From NCBI RefSeq assembly GCF_047663525.1, contig NC_092600.1, positions 4,336,001-4,400,000 on the forward strand: DNA of 64,000 bases. Reading direction: 5' to 3'. This DNA comes from Anas platyrhynchos. Its lineage: Eukaryota > Chordata > Aves > Anseriformes > Anatidae. The notes below the pieces were generated by a model. It worked only from the letters and a program-made list of their open reading frames with translations. It was not told the DNA's origin and ran no database searches. This document shows positions 1 to 13,800 of the stretch, in pieces. The position numbers were made by a program, and so were the translations under genes. Position 1 is the stretch's first letter; every line of letters starts with the position of its first letter.

Positions 1-3000
1 TAACACTGGAATAATAAAGTGCAGGAGCTCAGTGTGACTGAACTACCCTCGCAGCAAGAGCAAGAAAACATTTGTTTTCAGACACAGCTTCTTCAAGATA
101 CAAAAATCCCAATACTGGTTCAGTTTTAGGACATGCATTCAGAATGTGCTTCCATTTGCACTTTCTAATGGGCACTCTTGTTTGAGCTCAGCTCAAATTA
201 CTCGGCTGTGTGATTTCTCAGCCACTTCTAAGGGAGAGCTGCTTTGTCCACAGTCAGCCCTGGGACTCTTGCTCAGCAGCTTGGGTTAATTCCGTGTCTG
301 TCTTGATCTCATTTAAAAAATGCAATAAAAAAAAAAAGACCAAGCTATTTTCTCCAGCCAAAATAGAAAGACACTATCTGCAAAACTGCCATCTAATCAC
401 CGTCCTCGGGCCTTGCAATTCCTTAAACCTGTTCTGGTATAGAAACCCTGTCACAAGAGCACACACCTCTCTTCCCAGCAGCTCCGTTTCAGGAAAGCTC
501 ATGTTCCTGGTCCAGTTTCCTGGCCTAACGTCTGCTCCCAGGGCAGTACCTTTATTTACACCTATATATGTGTGTGCACAGATACAGGCACGCAACAAAC
601 TCAGCATGTGGAAGAGCTGCATTAACCATGGTTTATCCTGAAAAGCTGCAAAGGCACTTCCCATCTGACCTTCAGATATGTTTCCTTTGGGTACATGTTC
701 CCTATAAATCACAGCCAGAAGGAACCAAGCCGGGGCTGATAAATGTGCAGGATGGGAGTGAGCGTTCCCCAATGAGAAAGGGGCATGGAGGCAGCCCAGG
801 GTGAACCAGAGAGTGGATTCATATGTTAGGGCTCCAAAATCCCCAATTAAATGTTCACTGATGCTGCCAGGGGATGAAGAAATGCAAATATCGAAGTGGC
901 AGGGGGAGTGCTGGGGTAGGCAGGCAGGAGGCAGCCGTAAAAGCCGATGTTTGTAAACACTGAAGGGAAATGGAAATAACTGAGCAGTTTGCTGGTGGAA
1001 GAAATGGAAAAAAAAAATTAAAAGCTCAATATCCATATGCTGTGCAGTGAAAGCCATACCTGTGTGGGATTATCACAAATGTATTCAGCTGTGCTTAGGG
1101 TTCACAGTTCCGTGTTTATAAGAAAGGGGAGTTAAACTCCCGCACTGACAGCTGAACATCAGCATGCAGACCTGCAAGGATAACTGACCTTTCTGAATGT
1201 TAATTATCTTTAAAAGGCCTGTTTGCCCAGAATTGTCTGAACCAGCTGTAACCAGCCACCAGTGTCGCCGAGGAGAAATGACGGACGTCACGAGGAGTCA
1301 TTTGATATCCATTAAAGGGGAGGAAAGTCATTTAAATATATTGGGCCCAGGGACCTCACGAAACAAAGACGAGGTAATTACTTTAGCCTCAGATTTACCT
1401 GCCTGGACTCATCAATAGGAAGACATCCCAAGGAGGAGGGAGGGAGTGGGGAGCACAGGTTGTGAGATGTCTGTGAGGCATCCACCAGTGGGGCAGGACA
1501 GGAGGTCACCCTGCCAGCCACCCCCACAGTGGGGGCACAAGGGCTTGTGCCTCGCAAGCAGCCCCCACCAAATGCTGTTTTAGAGGGGTCACGGCTCAAG
1601 AAGAGCGTGTCACCAAACGCTCTGCCCAGTGTTGGCTTCATTTAGCTGCCTGACCTTGGGAATGGCTCTTAGGACACAGTCAGGTCACACTGAGTAAGCA
1701 GATGGGGGGCCTGATGAGGTGTGTCCTCGCTCTGGTGTGGCTGTGTGTGGATACCAGCTATCCTCACAGGAACAGAGCTGAGAATTTCTGACTCTTAAAG
1801 TGCTCCTTTAGTGCTTCAACAGCTTCGTGGCAGCAACCAAGCCACTGTTTCAGCACGGCAGTAGAGATCAGCTCTGCAAAATTCCCCTAGGATGCACAGT
1901 CTGTGCTGGGGCTTTCCACAGCCAGCAGCAGCGGGATCCAAGCCCTCACTAAAGTTTCCTGACTTTTTAACACACCCTGGTAGGCCCCAAGCTCTTTCAA
2001 AAATCTGATCCCACCTAAACTCTTTTACAATGCAATGCCAATTTAGTTCTTCACCAGGATATGCACAAATTAGCTCAGCTATAGGAGACCAGAAAGGAAG
2101 GCTTAGAAACAGAGCTGCCATGGGCACCTCATGCCGGAGAAGTGATGCTATTTTACTTCCATTTGAGTCAATGGGCATTTTGGCATTTTTTTCTCCAAAA
2201 AGAATAAATTGTTGATTTTATGCAGAAATGAAATGATTTTTTTTTTTCCAAAATAAAGTATCTTCTGAGCCAATTAACAGAACTTCATGCATCTTCCAAA
2301 ATGAGACGTAAAAAAAAAAAAGTTAGTTTTGTATCATTATTCATTTTAATTAAAATCTTTGTCAGGGGAATCTATTGCCTTTTTTTCTATTTTCCTCTCA
2401 GATGTTGCAGTCCTTGACATTACGCCGTGGTCTATGAAGACAAAGAATATTAATGCCTCCCATTCTAGAAAAATATATTAAGTCTGCTCTACAATTTTGA
2501 CCTTTTCAGTACATTGTATTTTGATTAACTGGCCACCTTGCTTCTGCCCCCCAGGTCTGCAAGGCTACAGACCGATGAAGAGGTGGAAAAGCTCCCGAAT
2601 CACGTTTCTCATCCCTGGGAAGGTTAAAGGAGTGTGATAAAACATGATATCTCACAGGCTGAGTGAGGCAGTCAGCCTGCGACTCAGCTGTGCCCGTAGA
2701 CAAGGAAGGTGGAAAGCAGAACCAAAAAAAGAGAAAACACCAGCAGCACAAGCATCTCTGTGGCTTTTCCACTTTGCTATTTCAAATTCCTTTCTCCCTG
2801 TAGCCTCTGCAAGCCCCGTCTTTTCAGAGTGCCAATTAATTCCAGTCACAAACATCTGCCCTGAATTCTTGCAGGTAATTAGCACCACAGGTTATCAACA
2901 GGAAGCCGGTACCCACAGGCACTTCAGATAATTGTGTTTCAATATTGGCACATTTCTGCTTACCACAAAAGGTCACTTCAGTTTCTTGCCTCCGTTTTCT

Positions 3001-3183
3001 CCTTCTCTTTTACTAAATGAATGAAAAATCGTTATCATTATTCTGAATGCTCTAAACAGTTGGCAAAGGCTCTGGGCATCGCAGGACAGATACGAGTGAC
3101 GTGGACACTTCAGGAGGTTGCAGCATTATTATTTTGTAATCCTTGGCTTCAGATATACCCCTTCTTAGCGTGCCAGTTAATGG

Positions 3184-3214
<31 letters not shown>
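3184..3214 (+). repeat. A31 homopolymer
   Basis: Thirty-one uninterrupted A. The sequence just upstream is unique-looking, with no SINE or pseudogene body recognised. Confidence 0.95.
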
Positions 3215-3215
<1 letters not shown>

Positions 3216-4418
3216 CCCAAGTCTAGCTAAATACTCATACACCTGAAATAGTTTCAAAGAAAACTAATGGAAAGAATACATAATTATAATGTAGCAAAAC
3301 TTTTGGTCACTCTAACCACCATCTACAATTTGTTTAAAGCTGTATTTAGTTGTACACATATTTGGAGTACTTTTTACCTGTTGTAAGAAGTTGTAAAGTG
3401 TGACCATTCATTTAATTATATGATGAATAGTTTCCACAAACAGACTAAGTATTATATGTGAAGGACCATGTAATTACTTTGTAAATATAGGATTATACCT
3501 GTCCCTGAAACAAGAAAACAAGTTAAATTATCCTTGCAAAATTGTACTCCCTACTCACAATGAGTAATTCTGTTGCAAAAATAAATTATAAATCATCATC
3601 TTTAGAGGAACAGTCGCAGTAAGGGGACAGCTGTGATGCTTTTGTGATAGGGCCAGACAATTTCAGGGCAAGGCTGTATTAAGTCTTAAATTTGAGTAAT
3701 GACAAAGCCTTATCTGCAAGAAGTATTAGAGAGCATGAAATAGCTGCATAGTTGCCTTGGACTCTTGAATAAACCATGTGTTGAAAAAGAATAAGTCAGC
3801 ATTTGTGCCACCGCTATGTGTTTAGAGGGCCGTGGCTCTGCAGCTCTACCTTACACCCTTCTGTGCACTTCTCCTGCCTCTCGTGTCTATTTTCGAGACT
3901 CACAGGCAGGATATCTACCCTAGCATTTTGTACAAGTGCTCAATCACAGTCTTTGATCTTCTCAGCCAGATACCTGCTTGTTGACATGTGTATCAATAAT
4001 GTCCGTTTACACAAGTGCAGCAAATTAACACCAAAACTATCCACATATAGAGAGGTTTGCATTATAGGTTAAAGACCTATAATACTGCTCCTTTATCTGC
4101 CAAAATGAATCAAACCTCATATATTGCAATTTTGCTTTCTGGATTACTTAAAAACATGATCTCACATGGAGTGCATTAACAACGGGAGTGCTCAGCGTTG
4201 CTTTCAGTGACTCCCTTTCCATCATTACTGCATTATTACACTTAGTATTTTTTATTGTATCATTAAAGTTAATGAAATCTTATAGACAGAGAACTGGTGG
4301 GTGGTGCAACAGGGAACATTAAAATACTACTCTCGTTTCAATCACTCACAAAAGCAGAAAGCTAACTGCTTAACCACTGAAGACTGCACAGAGCTTGTTT
4401 AAAGAAACACCACGGCCC

Positions 4419-4421
<3 letters not shown>

Positions 4422-4458
<37 letters not shown>
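4422..4458 (+). repeat. A37 homopolymer followed by a short purine tract
   Basis: Thirty-seven uninterrupted A, then GGAGAGAGAGACGGAGATGG. No retroposed gene body was recognised upstream. Confidence 0.95.
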
Positions 4459-4460
<2 letters not shown>

Positions 4461-4753
4461 AGAGAGAGACGGAGATGGAGAAGGTGACACTAGCTCAGGA
4501 ACAGAGAGTGTAGCCACAGTGCAATTCCCAGTGGCCTTCAGGAAATCAATACTCAGTCCGTGCAGTACAGAACTTCTGCTTTAACCTTTATCCCAGGTGC
4601 AGCCACATAACACACCCAACGCCAAAGCCCCATGCCCATCACCTGCAGCCCAGGATGTGGCTCCATGAACTGGTCCAGCCAGGCATAGCTCCAGGCCTGG
4701 ATTGACGCCGGCTCCGTGAGCATCCCCAGAGCTCCCTGGGGACAAATGGTCTG

Positions 4754-4777
4754 ACACACACACACACACACACACAC
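4754..4777 (+). repeat. (AC)12 microsatellite
   Basis: Twelve uninterrupted AC units. It is likely to be length-polymorphic. Confidence 0.97.
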
Positions 4778-5799
4778 CAGTGACTTTCAGAGGCAGCCGT
4801 GTTTCAGCTCGCCCATCCTGCAGCGCTGCTGCCACTGGGGTGCAGAGCACCAAGCAGAGTGACTTTAAAGAGGCCGAAAGCCCACAGACCATTAATTCAC
4901 ACCCAAATAGATTTTTTCCTTCCCCCTTCCCCCCAGCTTTTTTTCCCCAAAAGCTGCTGTTTTAAAGTAGTCCTTGGGAACTTCCACTCATTATCACCTC
5001 TTGTTATAAAAAGCTGCCAAGTGCTTTCCTCCAAATGGAGTGCAGCAGATTATCAGGGCAGAAGGTCACCTTACCTCAACTACTTTGACCAGAGCTTGTT
5101 TTGTTAAACTAAATTCTTCCTCTTCCATTTTTAATGGGGTCACGCAGTTGTTTCAGCTGTTACATACAAAACCTAAATGTCTCTCGCTGCAGCCTGCTGC
5201 CCAGCATAGCTCCCAACCTGCCTCACATCTAAAATCTCCAGCAGCATCCCACCAAGCCAGACGCCTGCTGGAGGTCTGGGTGAGAGCAGCCACACCAAGG
5301 CATAACTTGCCTGAACAAGGCTGTGTGTTGCCAGGCTAGGAAATGCACCTCCATGGCCTGAATTCAGCCCAAACTGACTCCTGTCCAAGCACAAGAGCCC
5401 TTGCTGGTTAAAGCAATGCTCCGAACAGTTCCAGCCTGCCAATCTCACAGAAGGTGATCCCAAACTACCGAGCCACTGCAGGGTTCTGGCACCCATGTTG
5501 GCAGTTTCCAGTGACAGCAACAAAAACAATGAAAAACGATGACAAAATCCAGCCCTGGCCCCCTGTGCCCGTGGTGGCTTTTTCTCCTCAAAAAGACGAT
5601 GCTCTCGGCTCGCAGTGACAAGCTGCTCAGCATCCACAGGTGGTGACAATGTCCACTGGCCACCGGTGACACTTTCAAAAGCATCTCCAGCAGCAGGGGA
5701 ACAACTACACCAGAAATAAGGCACCAAGCATTTCAGCCCTCTGATGAATGTATTCATAAAAATAAATACATTTTCACTTTTTTTCCCCCCCTCACACAA

Positions 5800-6130
5800 T
5801 AAAAAAGCAATTAACTGAATTAAGCAAGTTTCCTTCCGTTTTCATGTGTAAAAACAAGTAATGATACATAACAGCTACAGAGCTATCTGGATGTTTATAT
5901 GAAATGATCTACATATTAAAAGCCTATTGCAATGATCACTCGTATTTTAATTATCAGCACAGTTCTCTTAATTTCAAGCTTGGCTAGAAACACACAAAAA
6001 TCAATGTTTGATTAATGGGAAAAGGCTTTAATGGGTCAAGGAGGAGGATATTTTTGCACTTCTGCAAACTATGCAGGCAAGAGAAGTAAACAAAGATGTG
6101 GAAAGCTATTTAAAGAAAAATATTTGACAA
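5800..6130. promoter_or_regulatory. Candidate conserved non-coding block (inferred)
   Basis: AT-rich but complex, non-repetitive sequence with homeodomain-like TAATTA/ATTAAT words, such as TTTTAATTATCAG and GTTTGATTAATGGG, and no ORF. It resembles vertebrate enhancer sequence in texture only. Confidence 0.25.
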
Positions 6131-7179
6131 TATCCTGTTAAACAAGTTTAAAATTTACATCGAGACTTTTCCAAGATATTTGAAGTTATATTCATGATTC
6201 TGGGGGAGGAAAGGGAGAGTAGAGGAAGAAGGGGTAAGAAAGTACTTGAAAAACAGTTTTTGAATCTATTTAAATCCATTCTGAACGCAGTCCAAAGGTC
6301 TGCAGACTGTGCAATCATTGCCTTCAGTGACATTTTTGTCAGATCAGTGCAGTATCCAAAATCCATTTAATACTATGAAAAGCAGCACCTTTTTCATGAA
6401 TTCTGATTTATTAATATTAAACCAGTCTAATATGGCACAGAAGCAGCAAAAAAAAAAAACCCACACTCAAAGTAACAACCAAACCTACTCTCCCCTTTGA
6501 CAGCTGACCGAGCAATTACTGCCTTTCCCAGCACACCTCCCGAGCATGGCATCGCAGTTTCCTTATTACGAAATGCAATTTCACTTGGGTGCTGCAGCAG
6601 CAAAATGTGGCCTGTTAGGTCACGGCTAACAATAGAGATGAGAATGTGAACACCGATAACGCTAATTTTTTTATATATATATATTTTTTTATTATTATTT
6701 TTTTTATTTTTTTTTTTAAAGCAGAGCAGCAATAAAAATAGAACTTGAGTCATAGCTGCTGTCAAGCCCAGGTCGGCAGTGGGCGATGCTGGCAGTCACA
6801 GCCCGAGCAGGCTTCGTGCCCACCACCACCAGGCTCCAGCAATGGGCACTGGCAGAACCTGAGCATCCTCCCTCAGCACCCGTAAGTACGGGACACCCAA
6901 GGCTCTGCCGGCCCCCTTGGGTTTGTGAAGGGTCAGGGCACAACAGGAGCACAACTTCTGCTTCCCTCTTTTTTCATTTTCCAAGGGGAGGCAGCAGCTA
7001 CAGCTCCTTGTGCAGCGGCTGCTCCTGCTCCTGAGACAAACGAGTTCGTGAGCTGACAGGTCATACCCTCCTGAGCAGAACAGCAGCCCAAAATTCAATG
7101 AAACCAGCAGTTAAGAAATGCCAAAGCGCAGTAAGTGACAAAGAGATCCTTCCCCTGCCGAAGGAAGAGCTTGTCCCAT
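6131..7179. other. Intergenic sequence, no gene recognised
   Basis: Contains the AT-only tract at 6664-6720. ORFs of about 100 codons on both strands near 6780-7100 overlap each other and resemble nothing known. Confidence 0.65.
6664..6720 (+). repeat. AT-only low-complexity tract
   Basis: About 55 bp made only of A and T: T7, (AT)n, T7, (ATT)n and long T runs. A simple low-complexity tract. Confidence 0.9.
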
Positions 7180-7500
7180 GATTAAGAGAAGGGGCTGATT
7201 GATTTCTCCTGATACCCTGTTCTCTTTAATGAAACTACAGAACAATTACAGAGCAGGGGAGGGATATCAAATAAAGTAATTATTAGATCCATGAGACAAA
7301 CAACCACATAGATTGAGCTGGGCTGCAAAATTAAGATGCCGACAAGAAACAATTACTTATCCTGGCTTTTCTCTGGCTTTGAATTAAGGACAGTTAACTT
7401 CCCCAGTGACATTAATTACTAGAAAAGGTGAGAATGAATAATGTCCTGTAAATAAATTCATTTTACATCTAATCTATGAACATGTTTGCTGCATCTTGAC
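7180..7500. promoter_or_regulatory. Candidate conserved non-coding block (inferred)
   Basis: Dense homeodomain- and SOX-like words occur: ACAATTAC, AGTAATTATTAG, AACAATTACTTATCC and CATTAATTAC. The sequence is complex and free of repeats. Enhancer function is a guess. Confidence 0.3.
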
Positions 7501-10099
7501 TAGGAACAGCTCCCTCTAACTCGGTATAGAAGGACAAATCCACAAACGAAGCAGGCCAGCGAAGTCAGCTGTAAATCTGACCCCGTAGCATTTGGACTGC
7601 GTTATTCTTGTATGGATAACTCTAACAAATACGGCTGTCTCAGGAGAAGGGTTTCCAATACAAAAACAATAAAAATGACCTTGTGGTGGCTCAGCAAATG
7701 TTTGAACGAGTTCATATTGGCTTTATTTGTGCCAGTTCTGTATTTTCTGTCCTCAGGTGTTCCTGTAAGTGAGATTTAATCAAATATTCCTGAAAAGGCA
7801 CTCGCTCAGCTCCTAAAGCAAGCTCTAAATCAGCAGCCTCATAGCAGGAGATGAACTGGTGTGGCTGAGAGGCAGAGGATGTGCTTCTGACAGCAGCCAC
7901 CAACCCACAACCCCAGTTTCCAGTTTTACCCATCCAACGCCCAGCCACGGCTCAAACTCCAGTCACAGATGACTGAGGGACACTCAGACAGGGGAAAAGG
8001 ATGCGCGTGTCAAACAAAGGGGCTATTGGAAAGCATTTGCCCAGCTGGGCTTGGCAGTTTGGCAGCAGAGAGGGAAGAGGGATTTTTTCTAAATAATCTA
8101 TAATAATTTCTAAAGGAGCACTTGTTTCTCAAAGCTGAGACACGGCCGAGTGCTGCCCTGCCAGTCCCCCAGTGCCCTCCCAGGGGCTGTCCAGGGGCTG
8201 GAGCATAACCCCCAGCAAGGCAGAGCTGACCCACAGGGACTGCACCCAGCCTTAAAAATTACAAGGAAGGCTGCATGGGGAAAGCACAACTTGCGTCACG
8301 CTTACTGGACAAATTCAGGTCCCGAGGCTACAGCCTGCTTAATGTTCTAGGGGGTGATTTGTGAAGATTTTACTCAAGTGGCATTTTTCCTGCCAGGATC
8401 AAAGAACCGACTACTGCCATGCTTTGTGGGAGGCCGGGGGATGGAAACGGTTTGGCATGTGCTGATCACCCAGCTCTCCTGAATCCTACCCTTCTCTCCT
8501 CCCACAGAGGGCACTGAGTTACATTCCTGTTTAAAAACAATTTCCTATCCTTCACCTCTGCCAACACAGATGGCTACAGACGTTCTTCCTGCAACATTGC
8601 CATGAGCAAACCCAGGTCCTGAGGACATAGGAGAGATGGGGGCAGAGAGAAGTAGAGAAAGGTTTTAAAGAATAGTAGTAATAGTCAGGAGGATGGACAG
8701 GAAATAGATGTTAGAGATTATACAGAGACAACTTTGAAAAGCAGGCAGAGGACTGGGAAGAAGCCTGCTTCGCTTTCCCTGTGCAAGGTTATGTTCCACA
8801 ATATTTTATCCACCAACATTGTAATTCTATTTCTAAGCCTAATAAATTTCCCACAGAAGCCCTATTCATTCTTAAATCTCTGACTGCTGATTCAGGGAAA
8901 TGTCATGTTTTTTCCATGCCAGCATCAGCTCGCCCCGTACTAAAAAAGCAAGATAAGGACTACAAAATAAAAGGAGGCATAACGCTTTTACCCAAAGGAA
9001 AGAGACAGCACGGAAAAGACTTGACAGTCTAATTTTGCTGATCATCAGTCTCTGCGTTGGGCTCTGTGACCTACTAATGAAACACGGGCTGCAAGAGCTG
9101 TGATTTCACAAGAAACCTGACCTCTCTCATCCTGAGATTTAGAGCTAAGCAGGAGGTCTTGTTCTCCCCATCACTGGTCCAGTCCATCATCACCACACTG
9201 AACTGCTGACTATCCATACTGTACTGCTCAGGCTGAGAAAACTTCCCAAGTGTGAGTATTTGGGGAGGTAAGAACATGACAGACAGCCCAAGGACTATGA
9301 CATTTATTCTCCCAAACAATGGGACAGTTCCAGGCAGGAAAAAGGAGATTTTTTCCTTCTAGCTTTGAAGCTGTTATGCACCGTGCCATCCATACCCAGC
9401 AAGACATTTAGTTTCCCTTTGTGAAGGAGAATAAGTCCCCCTCTTCCATCACGGAGACACGTGGTACCTCAGTGCCTACAGCTGCTAACATCAAAGGAAC
9501 ATCTCGAAGCAGGCAGTGCCCCAGGCCACCCTGCCTCTGGGCTGCCTCCAAAGCCTACCTAGAGGATTTCAGGAAAAACACCGCGATTTTTGATCCTGGC
9601 ATCTGCTCAGAAGTTAATGGGCTGATACCACCAAACTTCACTCTTTTGCCATCCAGGATCAGAAGAGTAACCCGCTGTTGTCCCATGAGACTCATTTCTA
9701 CAGCCTCACCTGCCTCCTGACAGTCCTGCCATTTGCTCTGTTCACATTTCCCTTTTAGAAAATCACTCGTGCAGTCAACTTTCACACCTCTGATTTCACC
9801 GCCCCTTTTTTCTTCAGATCTGCTCTTTAGACGCTTTTCTCCCTCAAACCTAGCCTGTGTCACCATGCTAAGAGAAATAATAACTAACACAGAAGAATTC
9901 AAAGGGCACAGGGCTGAACAACAAGAACCACTGTATTTGTACACATTCCCTTGTTCTGTTACTTCTCTCATAATAGAAGTCTTGGAATTCTCTTTGAAGT
10001 CGCTTTAATTGGGGAAGAGCTGGCTCTTGCCAGCTGTAATAACACTGATGTTTGTCATCAGAGGTGCTTTTTGATTTGGTTTGCCTTTCTGCTGATAAC
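7501..10099. other. Intergenic sequence, no gene recognised
   Basis: Unique-looking DNA with short ORFs only. The longest (138 codons, minus strand, 9555-9971) has no recognisable domain. Confidence 0.65.
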
Positions 10100-10880
10100 A
10101 CTTGCTAAGCAGCCAACCTCATCTTAATTTATTTATTGGCTCTACTCAAGCAGTGGCTACAAGTTAATTGCAGCTTGCTTTTTGTAACACAAAAACATGG
10201 TGTAAAATGGTTTTATCAGTGATCAAATCCTTGGATTACTCTGTAAATTGTGACCTGACTTAATCATGAAGAGTATTCCAATTTAATAGGCAATTTCTCC
10301 AGCTTTTTATCTTCATGGTTGCAAGCCATGCTTCCCTGGCAGAAAGCAAGGACCATTAACAGTGCTTTGGGAATGAATTCTAATTTCTGTATCAAGCGTT
10401 CTCCATTTAAATACACCACCCTTTCCACTATTAAAAGAATCAGAGCCGCAATCCAGCCTTTTTTGTAATAATTTATAACCTCTCAGCAACTATGTGCATG
10501 TTATACAGAAACCGCTGCATGATCCATCTCCGATTTGCACAGGCTCAACTTTTGTTGGCAGATTTGTCAATCATGTTTATAGGTTCCTTTCTGCTGTACA
10601 GTCAGGAATTCTCATCCTATTTTGATCTGTGTCATAAAAATGTACTGGGACTGATATACACCCAAGGACTTTCTGTTGATTTGTTTCTGTCGCGCAAGCT
10701 ATGTCTAATTTATGTACAACTTATCTCATTCTATTAGATCACTTTGTAATCATATTTAATTTAGATTTATTCTCGACAGTTCAGGCTGGCTCCAGGCATT
10801 TAATTAAATTTTGCCCTCTTAAGCCACTTAGTCAGTCTAGATTTCAAACATGATGTAGTTTTTCCTTGGACAGCTCTTTT
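10100..10880. promoter_or_regulatory. Candidate conserved non-coding block (inferred)
   Basis: About 780 bp of AT-rich complex sequence without simple repeats. It contains TTAATTGC, CTTAATCATGAAG, GTAATCATATTTAATTTAG and GCATTTAATTAAATTTTGCC. The texture is typical of conserved enhancers but conservation cannot be measured here. Confidence 0.3.
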
Positions 10881-13800
10881 CTATCCATAACCTTTGAATT
10901 GGTAATTTGTGTGTTGCATCTTACATGACATTTTCAAGAACTCCTTTAAAATCTGGCCTTGATGCTGCTCAGCACGAGCATGTAGCGAGCGTGGAGTGGA
11001 AAGCTTGGGGAGAGGAAGCCCAGCACCATCCAGCCCCAATTCAATGGAAACCAAGCCGCTTAGACATCTTTTTACCGTGCACAGAAGCCTGAAATCACAG
11101 CTACCGAGTCAACCAGGACACAAGAAGTGAGGCCAAAGCAGTGATCATAAAGTTATGAAACTGCACTATTAAGTTACAAATTTGGCTTGGTTTGCAAGAC
11201 TTAAACTGAGAAATAAAATCTCATGAAAATTTGAGTAGAAAAATATTGGTTGAAAAATCATGGGATAAAGTTAACAGCTATTAAATTATTTTTATGTAGG
11301 CATAAGACAATTGACCTTTAGGAGATGGACTGTAGGAAGAAAAAAATCTTGCCAAACATGGAAAATAATCATTAACATGAAAGTGTTTAGGAAAAAATAA
11401 GTAATGGAAAATTAGAATACAACCTTAAATACTGTGTTTATTAACTATTTTACTTTTCTTCCCTGATTTTTATTAATAGGCAAAAAAAAACCTTTGCCTG
11501 AACAGGATTTTTGATAGTTTCCTAAGAATTCTTCCTCTCTTGCTGGTTACTGGAATTGTCTCTGTCCTACTACGGTTACTGTCAAATAACAGGATTTCAG
11601 AGAACGTGCTTTGAATTTCCTTTTGTCCTGCAATTTACCTCACCTGTGTTCCTCAAACTTGAGCAAAACCCTTCAAGTCTTACAGATGTTCTCCTCCCCA
11701 TGACAAATCCTCCCTGTTCCTTCCCTGCTGCTCTACCGAGTCTGACATCATTAAAATGCAGACGAGACGTGCTTCCATGACAGCCACGTACCTGCGCACA
11801 TTTGTGATGCTTTGGAGCTCCTAAAGCACGGAGACAACCTGCCTGCTGCTTTCCTGTTCATGTTCATGGAGGTCTTACACGGCAGAGTGCCCTGCAGAGA
11901 TGGCTAGGCTAATCAAAATGCAAATTCAGGGAGAAACTAGTCACTTAAATTCTACTAATATACTTTAATTTTTCACCCAGCAAAATGATATATGGCTCCA
12001 CTATAATTCAATCTCCTTACATTTTTCATGAATTAAATAAAGCATATCAAGATAGAGTCCTTCAGCTGTCATATTTCAGTCCATGTGCAGAACTACTTCA
12101 AGCAGATGCAGAGCAAACCCTACATCCCACTTGGTTAGCTGCAGGGAATTTGAACCCAAGTAAACATAGATCTGAGGAATTAGCACATTGATGGACACAG
12201 GCAGCCCACTCAGATCAGCATCCCAACCCTATGAGTATTATTATTTCAGAGGGAGGTATATGAAACTTTTTTGCTAAGAAGAACTTATCAGCTAGGAAAT
12301 TTCCTATTTGCTTTTAAAGCTCAGGTACTGGGGTATGCGTGCTTATCCCCTTCCATAATTATTGATTTCCTTTTGAATGCAGACCAATTGTTTCAACACT
12401 TCCTTCAGCCCAAAGTATTTGTAGCATCCACTGAAACATCCAGACTATTTCAATGACAACAGTATCTTGGTTTCAGCACAGCTTGGCAGGAGCAGTGAAT
12501 GTCATGAAAGGTGTTTCCCCAAAACTGACTTCTGAAGGCTTAAGGAGGGCTCTGATTTACCACACATCCAGACTCACAACCTCCTGGCTGCCCAGGATTT
12601 CTGTATGTGGCTCCTTGATTGCATTGCAAGCACCACAGGTTTGTTGAATGCAAACACTGTAAAGCTCTGTTTCTCCTCTCACTCTTTTTACAGAGCATAG
12701 AAGAGAGCAAATGGACAATTCATATGAATAAATAGCCACCATTATAAGCAGAGATCGCAAAATGATTCTTTGGAAGTACAAGCTCTGTTGTTACCAGAGT
12801 AGTCATTTGTACACCTCAACTTCCATAGCGGCTACTCTATTTTAGGAATTACACATTTATATGATACCTCTTTTACGTTCCATATAACAGCATTTTGTGA
12901 CAGTAAGAAGTAGAAATCAAGAAAAATGTATTTCATTTACTTACTTTCCATTTTTCCTCCCTACCAGAGGCCGTTTTGCTACAGAACAGTAGCTTTCCAA
13001 CCTTTGACAGAGCTGCTCCTCGTCATTTTTCTTTCATCATTTATTTCCAAAGTTGCTCTATAAACTTTCCATCAATGCATTACTAATAATCTTAACAGAC
13101 TTTTATCAAGGGAAAGCATAGGTTTTCATTGTCAGAAGGCCTTTCTCTGAACCTCGAGTGCTGGCATTTTTTTTTTTTTTTGACAATCCCTCTAAAGACA
13201 ATTATCTTCTATTGACTTTTTCCAGCTATTTCGAGAATGACGACACATTTTAGGTCTGACAGTTCACCTGGCTCATTAAATCCTCCCTCCCACCTCCCCC
13301 ACCCTAAATCTTGACTGAAAATGCTGTTCCCTATTAAAAATACCTGCCTTCAAATATCAGTCTCCATATTTCCTTCATTTCTCCAATTCTGTCACTCTTA
13401 TTGCCATCAAAAACAAGAATCAAAAAAACATTTTTAAATGCTTCTGCTCCTACTAAAAAAGTTAGTATGTTTTGCTGCTCCTACTTTGATGGCCATTTTC
13501 GGTATGTTTTCAGTGTTTTAACTTTTAGGACAATGACAGCAGGCAATACATCATCTCCCCTTAGGAATCACTGGGTGTTCACCCAGCAGCAAACCCCAGG
13601 AGGTGATGGAGTTGGCACATGAGCCATGCCCGTTTTGTCCCCATTTGTGAGTGGTGACCACATCCCCTGCGTATCTCCAGTCCCTTTGAAGCAATGCCTC
13701 TGTTTGTGGCAGTCCTGAGGTCTGACTCTGCACCTTCTTTCCCTCTAGCTCATTACAAAGTCCCCTCGTGTTCAGCAGTGAGAGAGATGAAAGCGCCATT

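Larger units (their letters stand above)
1..5799. other. Intergenic sequence, no gene recognised
   Basis: Apart from the A31, A37 and (AC)12 repeats, only short ORFs without family resemblance occur. A CRE-like GACGTCAC lies near 1283. No promoter or exon was identified. Confidence 0.7.

Noticed and set aside
5173..5799. 208-codon minus-strand ORF
   Set aside because: No recognisable domain or splice context. A second overlapping ORF lies on the same strand. Most likely chance.
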